Positions 18,266 through 25,921 of a stretch of 64,000 nucleotides of DNA are shown here, piece after piece. The DNA is taken from positions 62,001 to 126,000 of the forward strand of contig NZ_VRKO01000014.1 of NCBI RefSeq assembly GCF_012271765.1, given 5' to 3'. A program made the translations under genes and the position numbers. The notes beneath the pieces are model-generated. The model ran no database searches and was not told where the DNA came from. It worked only from the letters and a program-made list of their open reading frames with translations. Every line of letters begins with the position of its first letter. Positions within the stretch are counted from its first letter, which is position 1. Source of the stretch: Erwinia rhapontici (GTDB taxonomy: Bacteria; Pseudomonadota; Gammaproteobacteria; Enterobacterales; Enterobacteriaceae).

Positions 18266-19540
18266 ATGAAAACTTCCCTGTTCAAAAGTCTTTATTTCCA
18301 GGTACTGACAGCTATCGCCGTCGGTGTTCTGCTCGGGCATTTCTACCCGGAGCTGGGCGCGCAGATGAAGCCGCTGGGTGATGCCTTCGTCAAGCTGATC
18401 AAAATGATTATTGCCCCGGTGATCTTCTGTACCGTGGTGACCGGTATTGCCGGTATGGAAAGCATGAAAGCGGTCGGGCGCACCGGTGCCGTGGCGCTAC
18501 TCTATTTTGAAGTGGTCAGTACCATTGCGCTGATTATCGGCCTGGTGGTAGTGAACGTGTTGCAGCCTGGCGTGGGCATGAACGTTGACCCGGCTACGCT
18601 GGATGCTAAAGCGGTGGCGATGTACGCCCAGCAGGCTGAACAGCAGGGCGTGGTGGCATTCCTGCTGGATGTGATCCCGGGCAGCGTCATTGGTGCCTTT
18701 GCCAGCGGCAATATTTTGCAGGTGCTGTTGTTCGCGATCCTGTTTGGCTTTGCTCTGCACCGTATGGGCGATAAAGGCACGCTGGTGTTCAACTTTATCG
18801 ACAGCTTCTCCAAGGTCATTTTCGGCATCATCAATATGATTATGCGCCTGGCACCGATCGGGGCTTTCGGTGCGATGGCCTTCACCATTGGCAAATACGG
18901 CGTGGGTTCACTGGTACAGCTCGGCCAACTGATCATCTGCTTCTACATCACCTGCCTGCTGTTTGTGGTGGTGGTGCTGGGGCTGATTGCTCGCGTGGTT
19001 GGTTTCAATATCTTCAAATTTATTGCCTATATCAAAGAGGAGCTGCTGATTGTCCTGGGGACGTCCTCTTCTGAGTCGGCGCTGCCACGTATGCTGGATA
19101 AAATGGAGAAGCTGGGGTGTAAGAAATCGGTCGTCGGCCTGGTGATACCCACCGGTTACTCCTTCAACCTCGACGGCACCTCGATTTACCTGACGATGGC
19201 GGCAGTCTTTATCGCTCAGGCCACCAATAGCCATATGGATATCTGGCATCAGATTACCCTGCTGGTGGTGTTGCTGCTCTCCTCGAAAGGTGCAGCAGGG
19301 GTGACCGGCAGTGGTTTTATCGTGCTGGCGGCAACGCTCTCGGCCGTTGGGCACCTGCCGGTGGCGGGCCTGGCACTGATTCTCGGCATTGACCGCTTTA
19401 TGTCCGAAGCCCGCGCACTGACGAATCTCGTGGGTAACGGCGTGGCGACCGTGGTGGTGGCCAAATGGGTGGGTCAGCTGGACGAAAAGCAGTTAAAAGA
19501 GACGTTGAATGCGAGTAAAAAGCAGCAAAAAGTAGCCTGA
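18266..19540 (+). CDS. dctA: C4-dicarboxylate:H+/Na+ symporter DctA
   Basis: This 424-residue SDF-family (DAACS) transporter starts [13 protein letters not shown], as in E. coli DctA. It has the serine-rich hairpin [13 protein letters not shown] and the motif [12 protein letters not shown], which is typical of the substrate and cation site, plus [13 protein letters not shown]. It imports succinate, fumarate, malate and aspartate under aerobic conditions. The frame is open upstream to 18149, but the family start is the ATG at 18266. It is followed by a strong hairpin at 19580-19616 and is probably monocistronic. Confidence 0.96.
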   Translation: MKTSLFKSLYFQVLTAIAVGVLLGHFYPELGAQMKPLGDAFVKLIKMIIAPVIFCTVVTGIAGMESMKAVGRTGAVALLYFEVVSTIALIIGLVVVNVLQPGVGMNVDPATLDAKAVAMYAQQAEQQGVVAFLLDVIPGSVIGAFASGNILQVLLFAILFGFALHRMGDKGTLVFNFIDSFSKVIFGIINMIMRLAPIGAFGAMAFTIGKYGVGSLVQLGQLIICFYITCLLFVVVVLGLIARVVGFNIFKFIAYIKEELLIVLGTSSSESALPRMLDKMEKLGCKKSVVGLVIPTGYSFNLDGTSIYLTMAAVFIAQATNSHMDIWHQITLLVVLLLSSKGAAGVTGSGFIVLAATLSAVGHLPVAGLALILGIDRFMSEARALTNLVGNGVATVVVAKWVGQLDEKQLKETLNASKKQQKVA

Positions 19541-19579
19541 AACATCGCGATAAGTACTTAATTCACAAAAAATCACCTC

Positions 19580-19616
19580 AAATGCCCGTCGTGACTTGCC
19601 CTCACGGCGGGCATTT
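19580..19616 (+). terminator. Strong hairpin after dctA
   Basis: AAATGCCCGTCGTGA pairs with TCACGGCGGGCATTT across an 8-base loop, with a single G-U pair. It lies 39 bases after the dctA stop and ends in TTT, consistent with an intrinsic terminator that could work in both directions. Confidence 0.8.
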
Positions 19617-19800
19617 GCATAATAACCCTCATATTATTTTATGATTTTTCATTCCGCTGTGTGACATCCTCGTCGATGCGTGGTCTAAGAGCTGTTCCTT
19701 TTAAAAACAGTGGCTTTCCGGAGCCATCTGTCACCGTGACAGAATCAGGCCGTAGACCGCCAGTGATAATTATTTGGTTTGTGATTGAGTAGGGGTTCAC

Positions 19801-21282
19801 ATGCAGGGCACCAGAATTCGTTTATTGATTGGTGGAATCTTACTGGCAGTGGCCAGTAGCACTGTACAGGCTGAAACACTCCAACCCGATCCTGCCTGGC
19901 AGCAGGGCAAACTGGAGAACGGTTTTAGCTGGCAGTTGCTCACCACCCCGCAGCGTCCAAGTGACCGCGTTGAAATTCGCCTGTTAGTTAACACGGGCTC
20001 GCTGGTTGAAAGCGCCCAGCAGGCTGGCTACAGTCATCTGTTACCCCGTCTGGCGCTGGTGCATAATGCCACGCTGGATCCGGCGCAGCAGCGCTCACTG
20101 TGGCAGCAAAGTATTGATCCGCAGCACCCCCAACCGCCAGCCATCACCTCATACGATTACACGCTTTACAATCTGAGCCTGCCGAATAACCGCCCGGAAA
20201 TGTTGAAAGAAGCCCTGAACTGGCTGGCGGCAACCGCAGGTAAAATGACGATTAACGATCAGGTGGTGAACACCGCCCTCAATGCTGATGACCCGATTGC
20301 CACCTGGCCGGGTAATCCGCAGGATGTCTGGTGGCGTTACCGTCTGAAAGGCTCTTCGATGCTGGCGCATGACCCGGCCGCCGCGGTAAAAACCCCGGTC
20401 GATATGGCGCAGCTCTATGCGTTCTATAAGCAGTGGTACACGCCCGATGCCATGACGCTGTTTGTGGTGGGTAACGTTGACAGCCGCAGCCTGGCCGAGC
20501 AAATCAATAAAGTGTTCTCCCCGCTGGAGGGCAAGCGCGATCAGCCTTCCGCGATGCCAACGCTTTCGCCGTTGCCACAGCAGCCGGTGAATCTGGTGAA
20601 CAACGGTATTAGCCAGGATCGTCTGTCGCTGGTGTGGGATACGCCGTGGCAGCCCATCCGCGAATCACAAAACCTGCTGCGCTACTGGCAGAGCGATCTG
20701 GCGCGTGAAGCGCTGTTCTGGCATGTGCAGAAAGTCCTGAGTGATAACAAAACCCAGGGAATGCAGGTTGGCTTCGATTGCCGGGTGCTGTATCAGCGCG
20801 CCCAGTGTGCCATCAATATGGACGCAGACAACGCGGCACTGAACAACAACCTGGAGCTGATCGCCAAAGAGATGGTCAACGTGCGTGATAAAGGGCTGAC
20901 TCAGCAGGAGTTCGATGCGTTGATGACGCAGAAGAAAAGTGAACTGACCAAGCTGTTTGCCACCTATGCACGCACCGATACCGATGTTCTGATGAGCCAG
21001 CGCCTTCGCTCTCAACAGAACGCAGTGGTGGATATCGCTCCTGAGCAATATCAGAAACTGCGTCAGACTTTCCTGTCAGAGTTAACCCTCGACCAGCTCA
21101 ACCAGGAGCTACGTCAGCAGTTAACCCAGGATATGACGATGGTGCTGATGCAGCCGCAGGGCGAACCTGAAACCAAGGTGAAGATGTTGCTCGAAAGCTG
21201 GCAGAAAATTATGACGCCGATAGCGCCAGTGGCTGCCCCAGCGGACGCGGCACAAACGGACGGCAGCGCACCGGCACAGTGA
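19801..21282 (+). CDS. yhjJ: Periplasmic M16-like protein YhjJ (catalytically degenerate)
   Basis: This 493-residue protein has an N-terminal signal peptide (cleavage near VQAET) and the pitrilysin/M16 fold pattern KLENGFSWQLL...RLLVNTGSLVESAQQAGYSH. The zinc-binding HxxEH signature is not present: the equivalent site reads GYSHLLPRL. Proteolytic activity is therefore unlikely. The position between dctA and kdgK matches E. coli yhjJ, whose function is not established. The C-terminal tail is low-complexity Ala/Pro/Gln. Confidence 0.85.
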   Translation: MQGTRIRLLIGGILLAVASSTVQAETLQPDPAWQQGKLENGFSWQLLTTPQRPSDRVEIRLLVNTGSLVESAQQAGYSHLLPRLALVHNATLDPAQQRSLWQQSIDPQHPQPPAITSYDYTLYNLSLPNNRPEMLKEALNWLAATAGKMTINDQVVNTALNADDPIATWPGNPQDVWWRYRLKGSSMLAHDPAAAVKTPVDMAQLYAFYKQWYTPDAMTLFVVGNVDSRSLAEQINKVFSPLEGKRDQPSAMPTLSPLPQQPVNLVNNGISQDRLSLVWDTPWQPIRESQNLLRYWQSDLAREALFWHVQKVLSDNKTQGMQVGFDCRVLYQRAQCAINMDADNAALNNNLELIAKEMVNVRDKGLTQQEFDALMTQKKSELTKLFATYARTDTDVLMSQRLRSQQNAVVDIAPEQYQKLRQTFLSELTLDQLNQELRQQLTQDMTMVLMQPQGEPETKVKMLLESWQKIMTPIAPVAAPADAAQTDGSAPAQ

Positions 21283-21296
21283 CAGGTGTGATCACG

Positions 21297-21323
21297 GGGC
21301 GGACCCGCTGTTTTGGCCCGCCC
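21297..21323. repeat. 27-bp GGGCGGACC-type hairpin repeat
   Basis: Arms GGGCGGACC and GGCCCGCCC flank the loop CGCTGTTTT. This belongs to the same family as 33887-33913, 35010-35036 and 44572-44598. It lies between the convergent yhjJ and esterase genes inside a larger imperfect palindrome (GTGATCACGGG...CCCGTGATATCAC), so it can serve as a bidirectional terminator. Confidence 0.75.
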
Positions 21324-21329
21324 GTGATA

Positions 21330-22205
21330 TCACCATTTCCGCGCGCGTAGCCATTCGTTGACCAGCATCGGCCAGCTGGCGAGCGGCAGGTCGGCCACGT
21401 TGCGAATGCCAAAGCCGTGGCCGCCTTTTTCATAGAAGTGCAGCTCGCACGGCACCTGATGTTCACGCAAAGCGCTAAACATCACCATGCTGTTATTCAC
21501 CGGGACTGACGCGTCATCAACGGCGTGGATCAGCAGCGTCTGCGGTGTGTTATCGCTCACGCGATTCTCCATTGAGTACGCGTCAATTTCCTTCTGGCCT
21601 GGGTTTTCACCCAGCAGTTGCAGACGCGACCCGCTATGAGCCAGCCCGTCACGCATACTGATGACCGGATAGATCAGTACCAGCGCATCGGGGCGCGGAG
21701 AGCGCGCATCAGCAGCATCCTGCACCGGATAGAGTTTTTCACCGAAACGCGTTCCCAGACTGGCGGCGACATGCCCTCCGGCTGAGAAACCCATCATGAC
21801 AATTTTCTCACCATTGCGGCCACGCAGCGCACGTTCACGCAGCACTCTGACGGCGCGCTGGGCATCGGCCAGTGGCGCATCAGCACCTTCATGGTGACCA
21901 TCTGCGGGCAGACGATAGGTCATGACCGCCAGCGTATAGCCCATAGAGGTAAAGAACATCGCCAGGGCGCTGCCCTCTTTATCGATCATGATGCGCTGGT
22001 AACCGCCGCCAGGGGCGACCAGCAGCGTGATGCCGTTCGACTGTTCCGGGTACCACACCGCCAGCTCCGGACAGCGGACGCCGCTGGCAGCACGGTCGAA
22101 GGGCTCATAAGGTTTGGCCAAATCAATAATCTGCGGCTGCGCCCGTGAATCGCTGGCGCCTGGCGCATCGCCGTGTGGCCAGAGGTTGAAAATTTCTGCG
22201 TTCAT
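21330..22205 (-). CDS. Alpha/beta-hydrolase, acetyl-esterase-like
   Basis: This 291-residue protein has the alpha/beta-hydrolase features of acetyl-xylan-esterase-like enzymes: an oxyanion-loop LLVAPGGGYQ, nucleophile elbow GFSAGGH, an acid in HAVDDASVP and a catalytic His in GGHGFGI. No signal peptide is visible, so it is probably cytoplasmic and would remove acetyl groups from imported oligosaccharides. The start MNAEIFNLWP at 22205 has a GAGG ribosome-binding site. The frame extends to 22283, but that part is low-complexity. It is absent from the E. coli yhjJ-kdgK interval and is divergent from the alginate-lyase-like gene. The substrate is unknown. Confidence 0.8.
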   Translation of the reverse strand: MNAEIFNLWPHGDAPGASDSRAQPQIIDLAKPYEPFDRAASGVRCPELAVWYPEQSNGITLLVAPGGGYQRIMIDKEGSALAMFFTSMGYTLAVMTYRLPADGHHEGADAPLADAQRAVRVLRERALRGRNGEKIVMMGFSAGGHVAASLGTRFGEKLYPVQDAADARSPRPDALVLIYPVISMRDGLAHSGSRLQLLGENPGQKEIDAYSMENRVSDNTPQTLLIHAVDDASVPVNNSMVMFSALREHQVPCELHFYEKGGHGFGIRNVADLPLASWPMLVNEWLRARKW

Positions 22206-22614
22206 AGGCGCCTCAATATTATTGCTGCAACAATAATTAGAAATTATAGAAGCCGTAGAAAAAAGGAAGGTGATATTTATCACGGCGTATTGAACAGAAA
22301 CTGTGCCGCTTTATTTTTCCGCCGTCTACTATTTCACCTCATCGGTAATCAATTTCGGAATATACTCAATTCTTTCTTTTTTCCGGCCTGATGCACTGTC
22401 ATTGCTGCTCTGGGCGGCTTTTACATTAGATTTTTTTAAATATTGACCTAAACACAAACTATTTATGCGGCTGCTGTTTTTACTCATTAATAATGGTTCT
22501 TTGCTCAGGAACTTTCCCCGGTAATAATTTGACTTAATATTATTGATTCATCAGAACGGCATATTTTACTGTCAGAGACTATGCTGTCAGACGGAATCTG
22601 AACGGAGAGTGAAG
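22206..22614. promoter_or_regulatory. AT-rich divergent control region (esterase / lyase-like gene)
   Basis: This 409-bp non-coding gap is clearly more AT-rich than its neighbours and presumably carries promoters for the two divergent carbohydrate genes. It contains several T/A runs, but no operator that I can name. No convincing ORF with a ribosome-binding site was found in it. Confidence 0.4.
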
Positions 22615-23895
22615 ATGAAACGCAGTGTGCGTTATATCCTGATTTTATGTCTGGGGATGTTCGTCAGTTTGCCCCTGTTTGCGCAGCAGTATGCGTTTCT
22701 CAACCAGGATGACCTGGTGCTGAATAAAACGCGGTTGCAGCAGCAGCAGGCACCCACGCTGACACTGAAAGCCTGGCATCAGCTACAGCACGAGGCCGAT
22801 AAGGCGCTGGTTGCGCCACTGCTGAGCGTGACAGAGAAAGGGCTTACGCCTCCCAGCGGTTCAAAACACGATTACCTGAGCCTCAGTGCCTACTGGTGGC
22901 CAGATGACGCGTCTCCGGATGGGCTGCCGTGGGTACGCCGTGACGGTAAAATCAACCCTTCAACCAAGAACAATGACAGCGACGGTGTGCGGCTGGCGAC
23001 GTTTACCGCCCGGGTACAGACCCTGACGCTGGCCTGGTATTTCTCCGGCGATGAACGGTATGCCGATCGCGCGATCGCCCTGATCCGCCACTGGTTTCTC
23101 GATCCTGCCACGCGGATGAACCCTAACCTGAACTGGGCCCAGAGCGTACCGGGCAAGGCGGAAGGGCGGCGATCCGGCGTGCTCGATGGACGTTACTTTG
23201 CCACGCGGATTGTGGATTCCCTGCTGATGCTGCGCACCGCGCCTGGCTGGCGTGCGCAGGATGAACAGCAGATGCAGCAGTGGATGAGTGATTACCTGCA
23301 CTGGCTACAGACCAGCAAACAGGGTAAGGGGGAAGCGCAGGCGGAGAATAATCACGGTAGCTGGTACAACGTGCAGGTGGCGGGTATTGCCTGGTATCTG
23401 CAACGGCCTGAGGCGATCACACCCATGCTGGAGCAGGCAAAAAAACGCATGAATCACCAGATTGCTGCCGATGGCAGCCAGCCGAAAGAGCTGGCACGCA
23501 CCCGATCTTTCCACTACAGCTGGTTTAATTTGCAGGCACTGACCGCGCTGGCCACGGTGGCGCAGAACAGTCATACCGGCGATCTGTGGCATTACCGTAC
23601 CCCGCAGCAGGCCAGCCTGCTGACAGCGCTGGATTTTATGGCACCGTACAGCGGCAACAACAAAATCTGGCCCTACCACAGCCTTGACCGTATTGGCGTG
23701 CGCCTGATCCCGTTGCTGTCGCAGGCCGATAATCAGCGTAATAGCGATCGCTATCAGGCGGCGATCCGTCAGGCTAACTGGGATCTGCCCAATGGCGGAG
23801 AAGGGCGCGGGGCAACGATCTCCGCACTACGTGATACCTGGCTGCTGGCCGTGCCGCGCGTTAGCGAGGCGCAGGCATCCGCTCACGGGGAATAA
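22615..23895 (+). CDS. Secreted alginate-lyase-superfamily protein
   Basis: The 426-residue protein has a clear signal peptide (MKRSVRYILILCLGMF..., cleavage near LFAQQ). It then carries the alginate_lyase (PF05426) pattern: DYLSLSAYWWPDD, RDGKINP, LATFTARVQTLTLAWYFSGD, NLNWAQSVPG and ENNHGSWYNVQ. The N, H and Y residues of NNHGSWY are typical of the (alpha/alpha)-barrel lyase active site. It is predicted to be periplasmic and to cleave a uronate-containing or similar polysaccharide. The ATG at 22615 has a GGAGAG ribosome-binding site. Its last 35 bases overlap the end of kdgK on the other strand. E. coli lacks it here. The substrate cannot be read from sequence. Confidence 0.82.
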   Translation: MKRSVRYILILCLGMFVSLPLFAQQYAFLNQDDLVLNKTRLQQQQAPTLTLKAWHQLQHEADKALVAPLLSVTEKGLTPPSGSKHDYLSLSAYWWPDDASPDGLPWVRRDGKINPSTKNNDSDGVRLATFTARVQTLTLAWYFSGDERYADRAIALIRHWFLDPATRMNPNLNWAQSVPGKAEGRRSGVLDGRYFATRIVDSLLMLRTAPGWRAQDEQQMQQWMSDYLHWLQTSKQGKGEAQAENNHGSWYNVQVAGIAWYLQRPEAITPMLEQAKKRMNHQIAADGSQPKELARTRSFHYSWFNLQALTALATVAQNSHTGDLWHYRTPQQASLLTALDFMAPYSGNNKIWPYHSLDRIGVRLIPLLSQADNQRNSDRYQAAIRQANWDLPNGGEGRGATISALRDTWLLAVPRVSEAQASAHGE

Positions 23896-24805
23896 TCGCC
23901 CCGCGATGCTGGATCACCGTACTGGCGGTGAGGTGGCCGCGCTGTGCGGCTTCGGTTGCGCTCCCGCCAGTCAGACGTACGGCGAGGTAGCCAGCGCTGA
24001 AGGAGTCACCTGCTGCCGTGGTATCAACTATCGCTGATGCCGGCAGACGCACCGCGGGGATCTCCAGCAGCGGCTCGCTGCCATTCGCTACCAGGCAGGC
24101 ATCGGCACCGCGTTTAATCACAATCTCACTGACGCCCGCCTGCTGCGTGCGTGCAATCACGTCTGCTACGCTGGCTTCGCCCCACAGCAGGGTTTCATCG
24201 TCCAGCGTCAGGAACGCGATATCGGTGCAGGCGAGGATTGCCTGATAGGCACTCTGCGCCTCTTGCGGGTTCTGCCACAGGCGTGGGCGGTAGTTATTAT
24301 CGAAAATAATCTTGCCGCCGTTTTTGCGGCACGCGGCCAGCAGGGCGTAGAGGGTTTCCCGGCTCTCTGGGCTTAAGATCGCGAGGCTGATCCCGCTCAG
24401 ATAGAGATAGTCATAATGGGCCAGCTGCTGACAGATCGCTTCTGCACGCTCGCCTTCCAGCCAGTAACGCGCGGCAGCATCGTTGCGCCAGTAGTAAAAC
24501 GTACGCTCACCCTGCGGGTCGGTTTCAATCACATACAGGCCTGGCAGTTTGTTCTTCATGCGCTGGATCAGGCCGGTCTGTAGCGACTCGCTTTGCCAGG
24601 CGGCGATCATCTCACTGCTGAAGCTGTCCTGACCCAATGCGGTCACATAATCCACCCGCAGCGCCTGCTCTGGTACCTGGCGAGCTACGTACACCGCGGT
24701 ATTCAGCGTATCGCCACCAAATCCCCGGCTCATATCGCGACCCTGCTGGGAGAGTTCAATCATACATTCGCCGATCACGGCCAGTTTCTGTTGCGTCATG
24801 GTCAT
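23861..24805 (-). CDS. kdgK: 2-keto-3-deoxygluconate kinase KdgK
   Basis: This 314-residue PfkB/ribokinase-family sugar kinase phosphorylates 2-keto-3-deoxygluconate to KDPG in pectin and uronate catabolism. It closely follows E. coli KdgK: AVIGECMIEL, RGFGGDTLNTAVYVARQ, FDNNYRPRLW and the anion-hole/catalytic motif DTTAAGDSFSAGYLA. The start may be ATG 24805 or ATG 24799. A palindromic KdgR-type site lies upstream (24861-24880). Convergent overlap with the lyase-like gene by 35 bases is unusual, but both frames are intact. Confidence 0.96.
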   Translation of the reverse strand: MTMTQQKLAVIGECMIELSQQGRDMSRGFGGDTLNTAVYVARQVPEQALRVDYVTALGQDSFSSEMIAAWQSESLQTGLIQRMKNKLPGLYVIETDPQGERTFYYWRNDAAARYWLEGERAEAICQQLAHYDYLYLSGISLAILSPESRETLYALLAACRKNGGKIIFDNNYRPRLWQNPQEAQSAYQAILACTDIAFLTLDDETLLWGEASVADVIARTQQAGVSEIVIKRGADACLVANGSEPLLEIPAVRLPASAIVDTTAAGDSFSAGYLAVRLTGGSATEAAQRGHLTASTVIQHRGAIIPRERMPAPR

Positions 24806-24860
24806 TCGCTCAATGAAAAGTCTGCGTTCAGTCTCGCTGCGTGCGGGGCAACAGTCAATG

Positions 24861-24880
24861 ATTTAAAACGATGTTTTAAT
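24861..24880. promoter_or_regulatory. Candidate KdgR operator upstream of kdgK
   Basis: ATTTAAAACGATGTTTTAAT is a near-perfect palindrome that fits the KdgR consensus (AATRAAAYRNYRTTTYATT-like). It lies 56 bases before the kdgK start, where KdgR represses kdgK in pectinolytic enterobacteria. The match is by eye. Confidence 0.6.
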
Positions 24881-25004
24881 TTTATTGTGACGTGGGTTTA
24901 GTCCGGGCCAACTGATGATAAAACGCCCTAAACAGCGCCTGTTTTAGCGATTGAAAGGGCAAAAGATGGGTAATCTTAGCAAGGCTAACGTGGCTGTATG
25001 TCGA

Positions 25005-25031
25005 TAAAGTTCTCAGGGACAGTGCCGATAC
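25005..25031 (+). promoter_or_regulatory. Sigma-28 (FliA) promoter of yhjH
   Basis: TAAAGTTC, an 11-base spacer and GCCGATAC match the FliA consensus TAAAGTTT-N11-GCCGATAA at all but two positions. It lies 54 bases upstream of the yhjH start. In E. coli yhjH is a class III flagellar gene, so this placement is expected and supports the same control here. Confidence 0.88.
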
Positions 25032-25084
25032 TTGCAACACGGGATGCCATACGAAGGCGGTCTCACAAATAAAGGATCATAATA

Positions 25085-25858
25085 ATGGTGCTGAATAGCC
25101 TCAGTCACCGGTTACCGAACGCAATCGTCGAACAAGAGCAGCTTAAAGAACCTGTTTACTGGCAACAGTGTCAGCGTTCCTATAACTTCCAGCCGATTTA
25201 CCGGGTAGACGGTAGCCTGATGGCAATTGAGTTGCTCACAGCGGTGTTTCACCCATCCGCGCCGAGCCAGAGAGTTTCGCCGGAGCTTTATTTTGCAACG
25301 CTTGAGATCCCTCAACGCCTGCATATTGTGGCCGAGCAGCTGACGCTGCTGGCTAAATGGGAAAGAAAATTTGCCAGTACTAACATCGTCGCCTCCGTCA
25401 ATATCGACGGGCCAACGCTGTTGGAAATCCAGCATAACAGAACCGTTCGTCAGTTAATTGCACGCTGCCCGTGGGTGCGTTTTGAACTGGTCGAGCACCA
25501 TGTGTTGCCACAGGAAGTGATTGTTGCGCAGATGCCTGAACTGGGGCCGCTGTGGCTGGATGACTTCGGCTCCGGCATGGCGAACTTCTCCGCGCTGACC
25601 GAACTGAAGTACGACTACATCAAGCTCGCACGCGAGCTGTTTATCCTGCTGCGTGAAAGCGAAGAGGGCCGAAATCTGTTTGGAATGCTGCTGGCCCTGA
25701 TCAATCGCTACTGCAAAGGGGTGATTGTTGAAGGGGTAGAAACACCTGAAGAGTGGGAGCAGGTACGTAACTCTCCTGCCTATGCTGCACAGGGGTATTT
25801 CTTTGCCCGTCCTATGCCGTTTGAACAGCTTGAGGCATTGCCGCTGAACCTCGTCTGA
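25085..25858 (+). CDS. yhjH: c-di-GMP phosphodiesterase YhjH/PdeH (EAL only)
   Basis: The 257-residue stand-alone EAL protein aligns over its length with E. coli PdeH (255 residues): FQPIYRVDGSLMAIELLTAV (EAL read as ELL), ASVNIDGPTL, RFELVEH, WLDDFGSGMANFSALTE and IVEGVETPEEW. The metal and substrate residues (E, N, E, D-D, K, E) are present, so it should hydrolyse c-di-GMP. It is predicted to be cytoplasmic with no membrane segment. The upstream FliA promoter ties it to flagellar expression, where it keeps c-di-GMP low for motility, opposing the cellulose operons in the same window. Confidence 0.95.
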   Translation: MVLNSLSHRLPNAIVEQEQLKEPVYWQQCQRSYNFQPIYRVDGSLMAIELLTAVFHPSAPSQRVSPELYFATLEIPQRLHIVAEQLTLLAKWERKFASTNIVASVNIDGPTLLEIQHNRTVRQLIARCPWVRFELVEHHVLPQEVIVAQMPELGPLWLDDFGSGMANFSALTELKYDYIKLARELFILLRESEEGRNLFGMLLALINRYCKGVIVEGVETPEEWEQVRNSPAYAAQGYFFARPMPFEQLEALPLNLV

Positions 25859-25921
25859 TCCCATGTGCTGTCGTCTCGACTATCTTTAACCAGAGACGGA
25901 TAGCCATCAAGGAGACGACGA

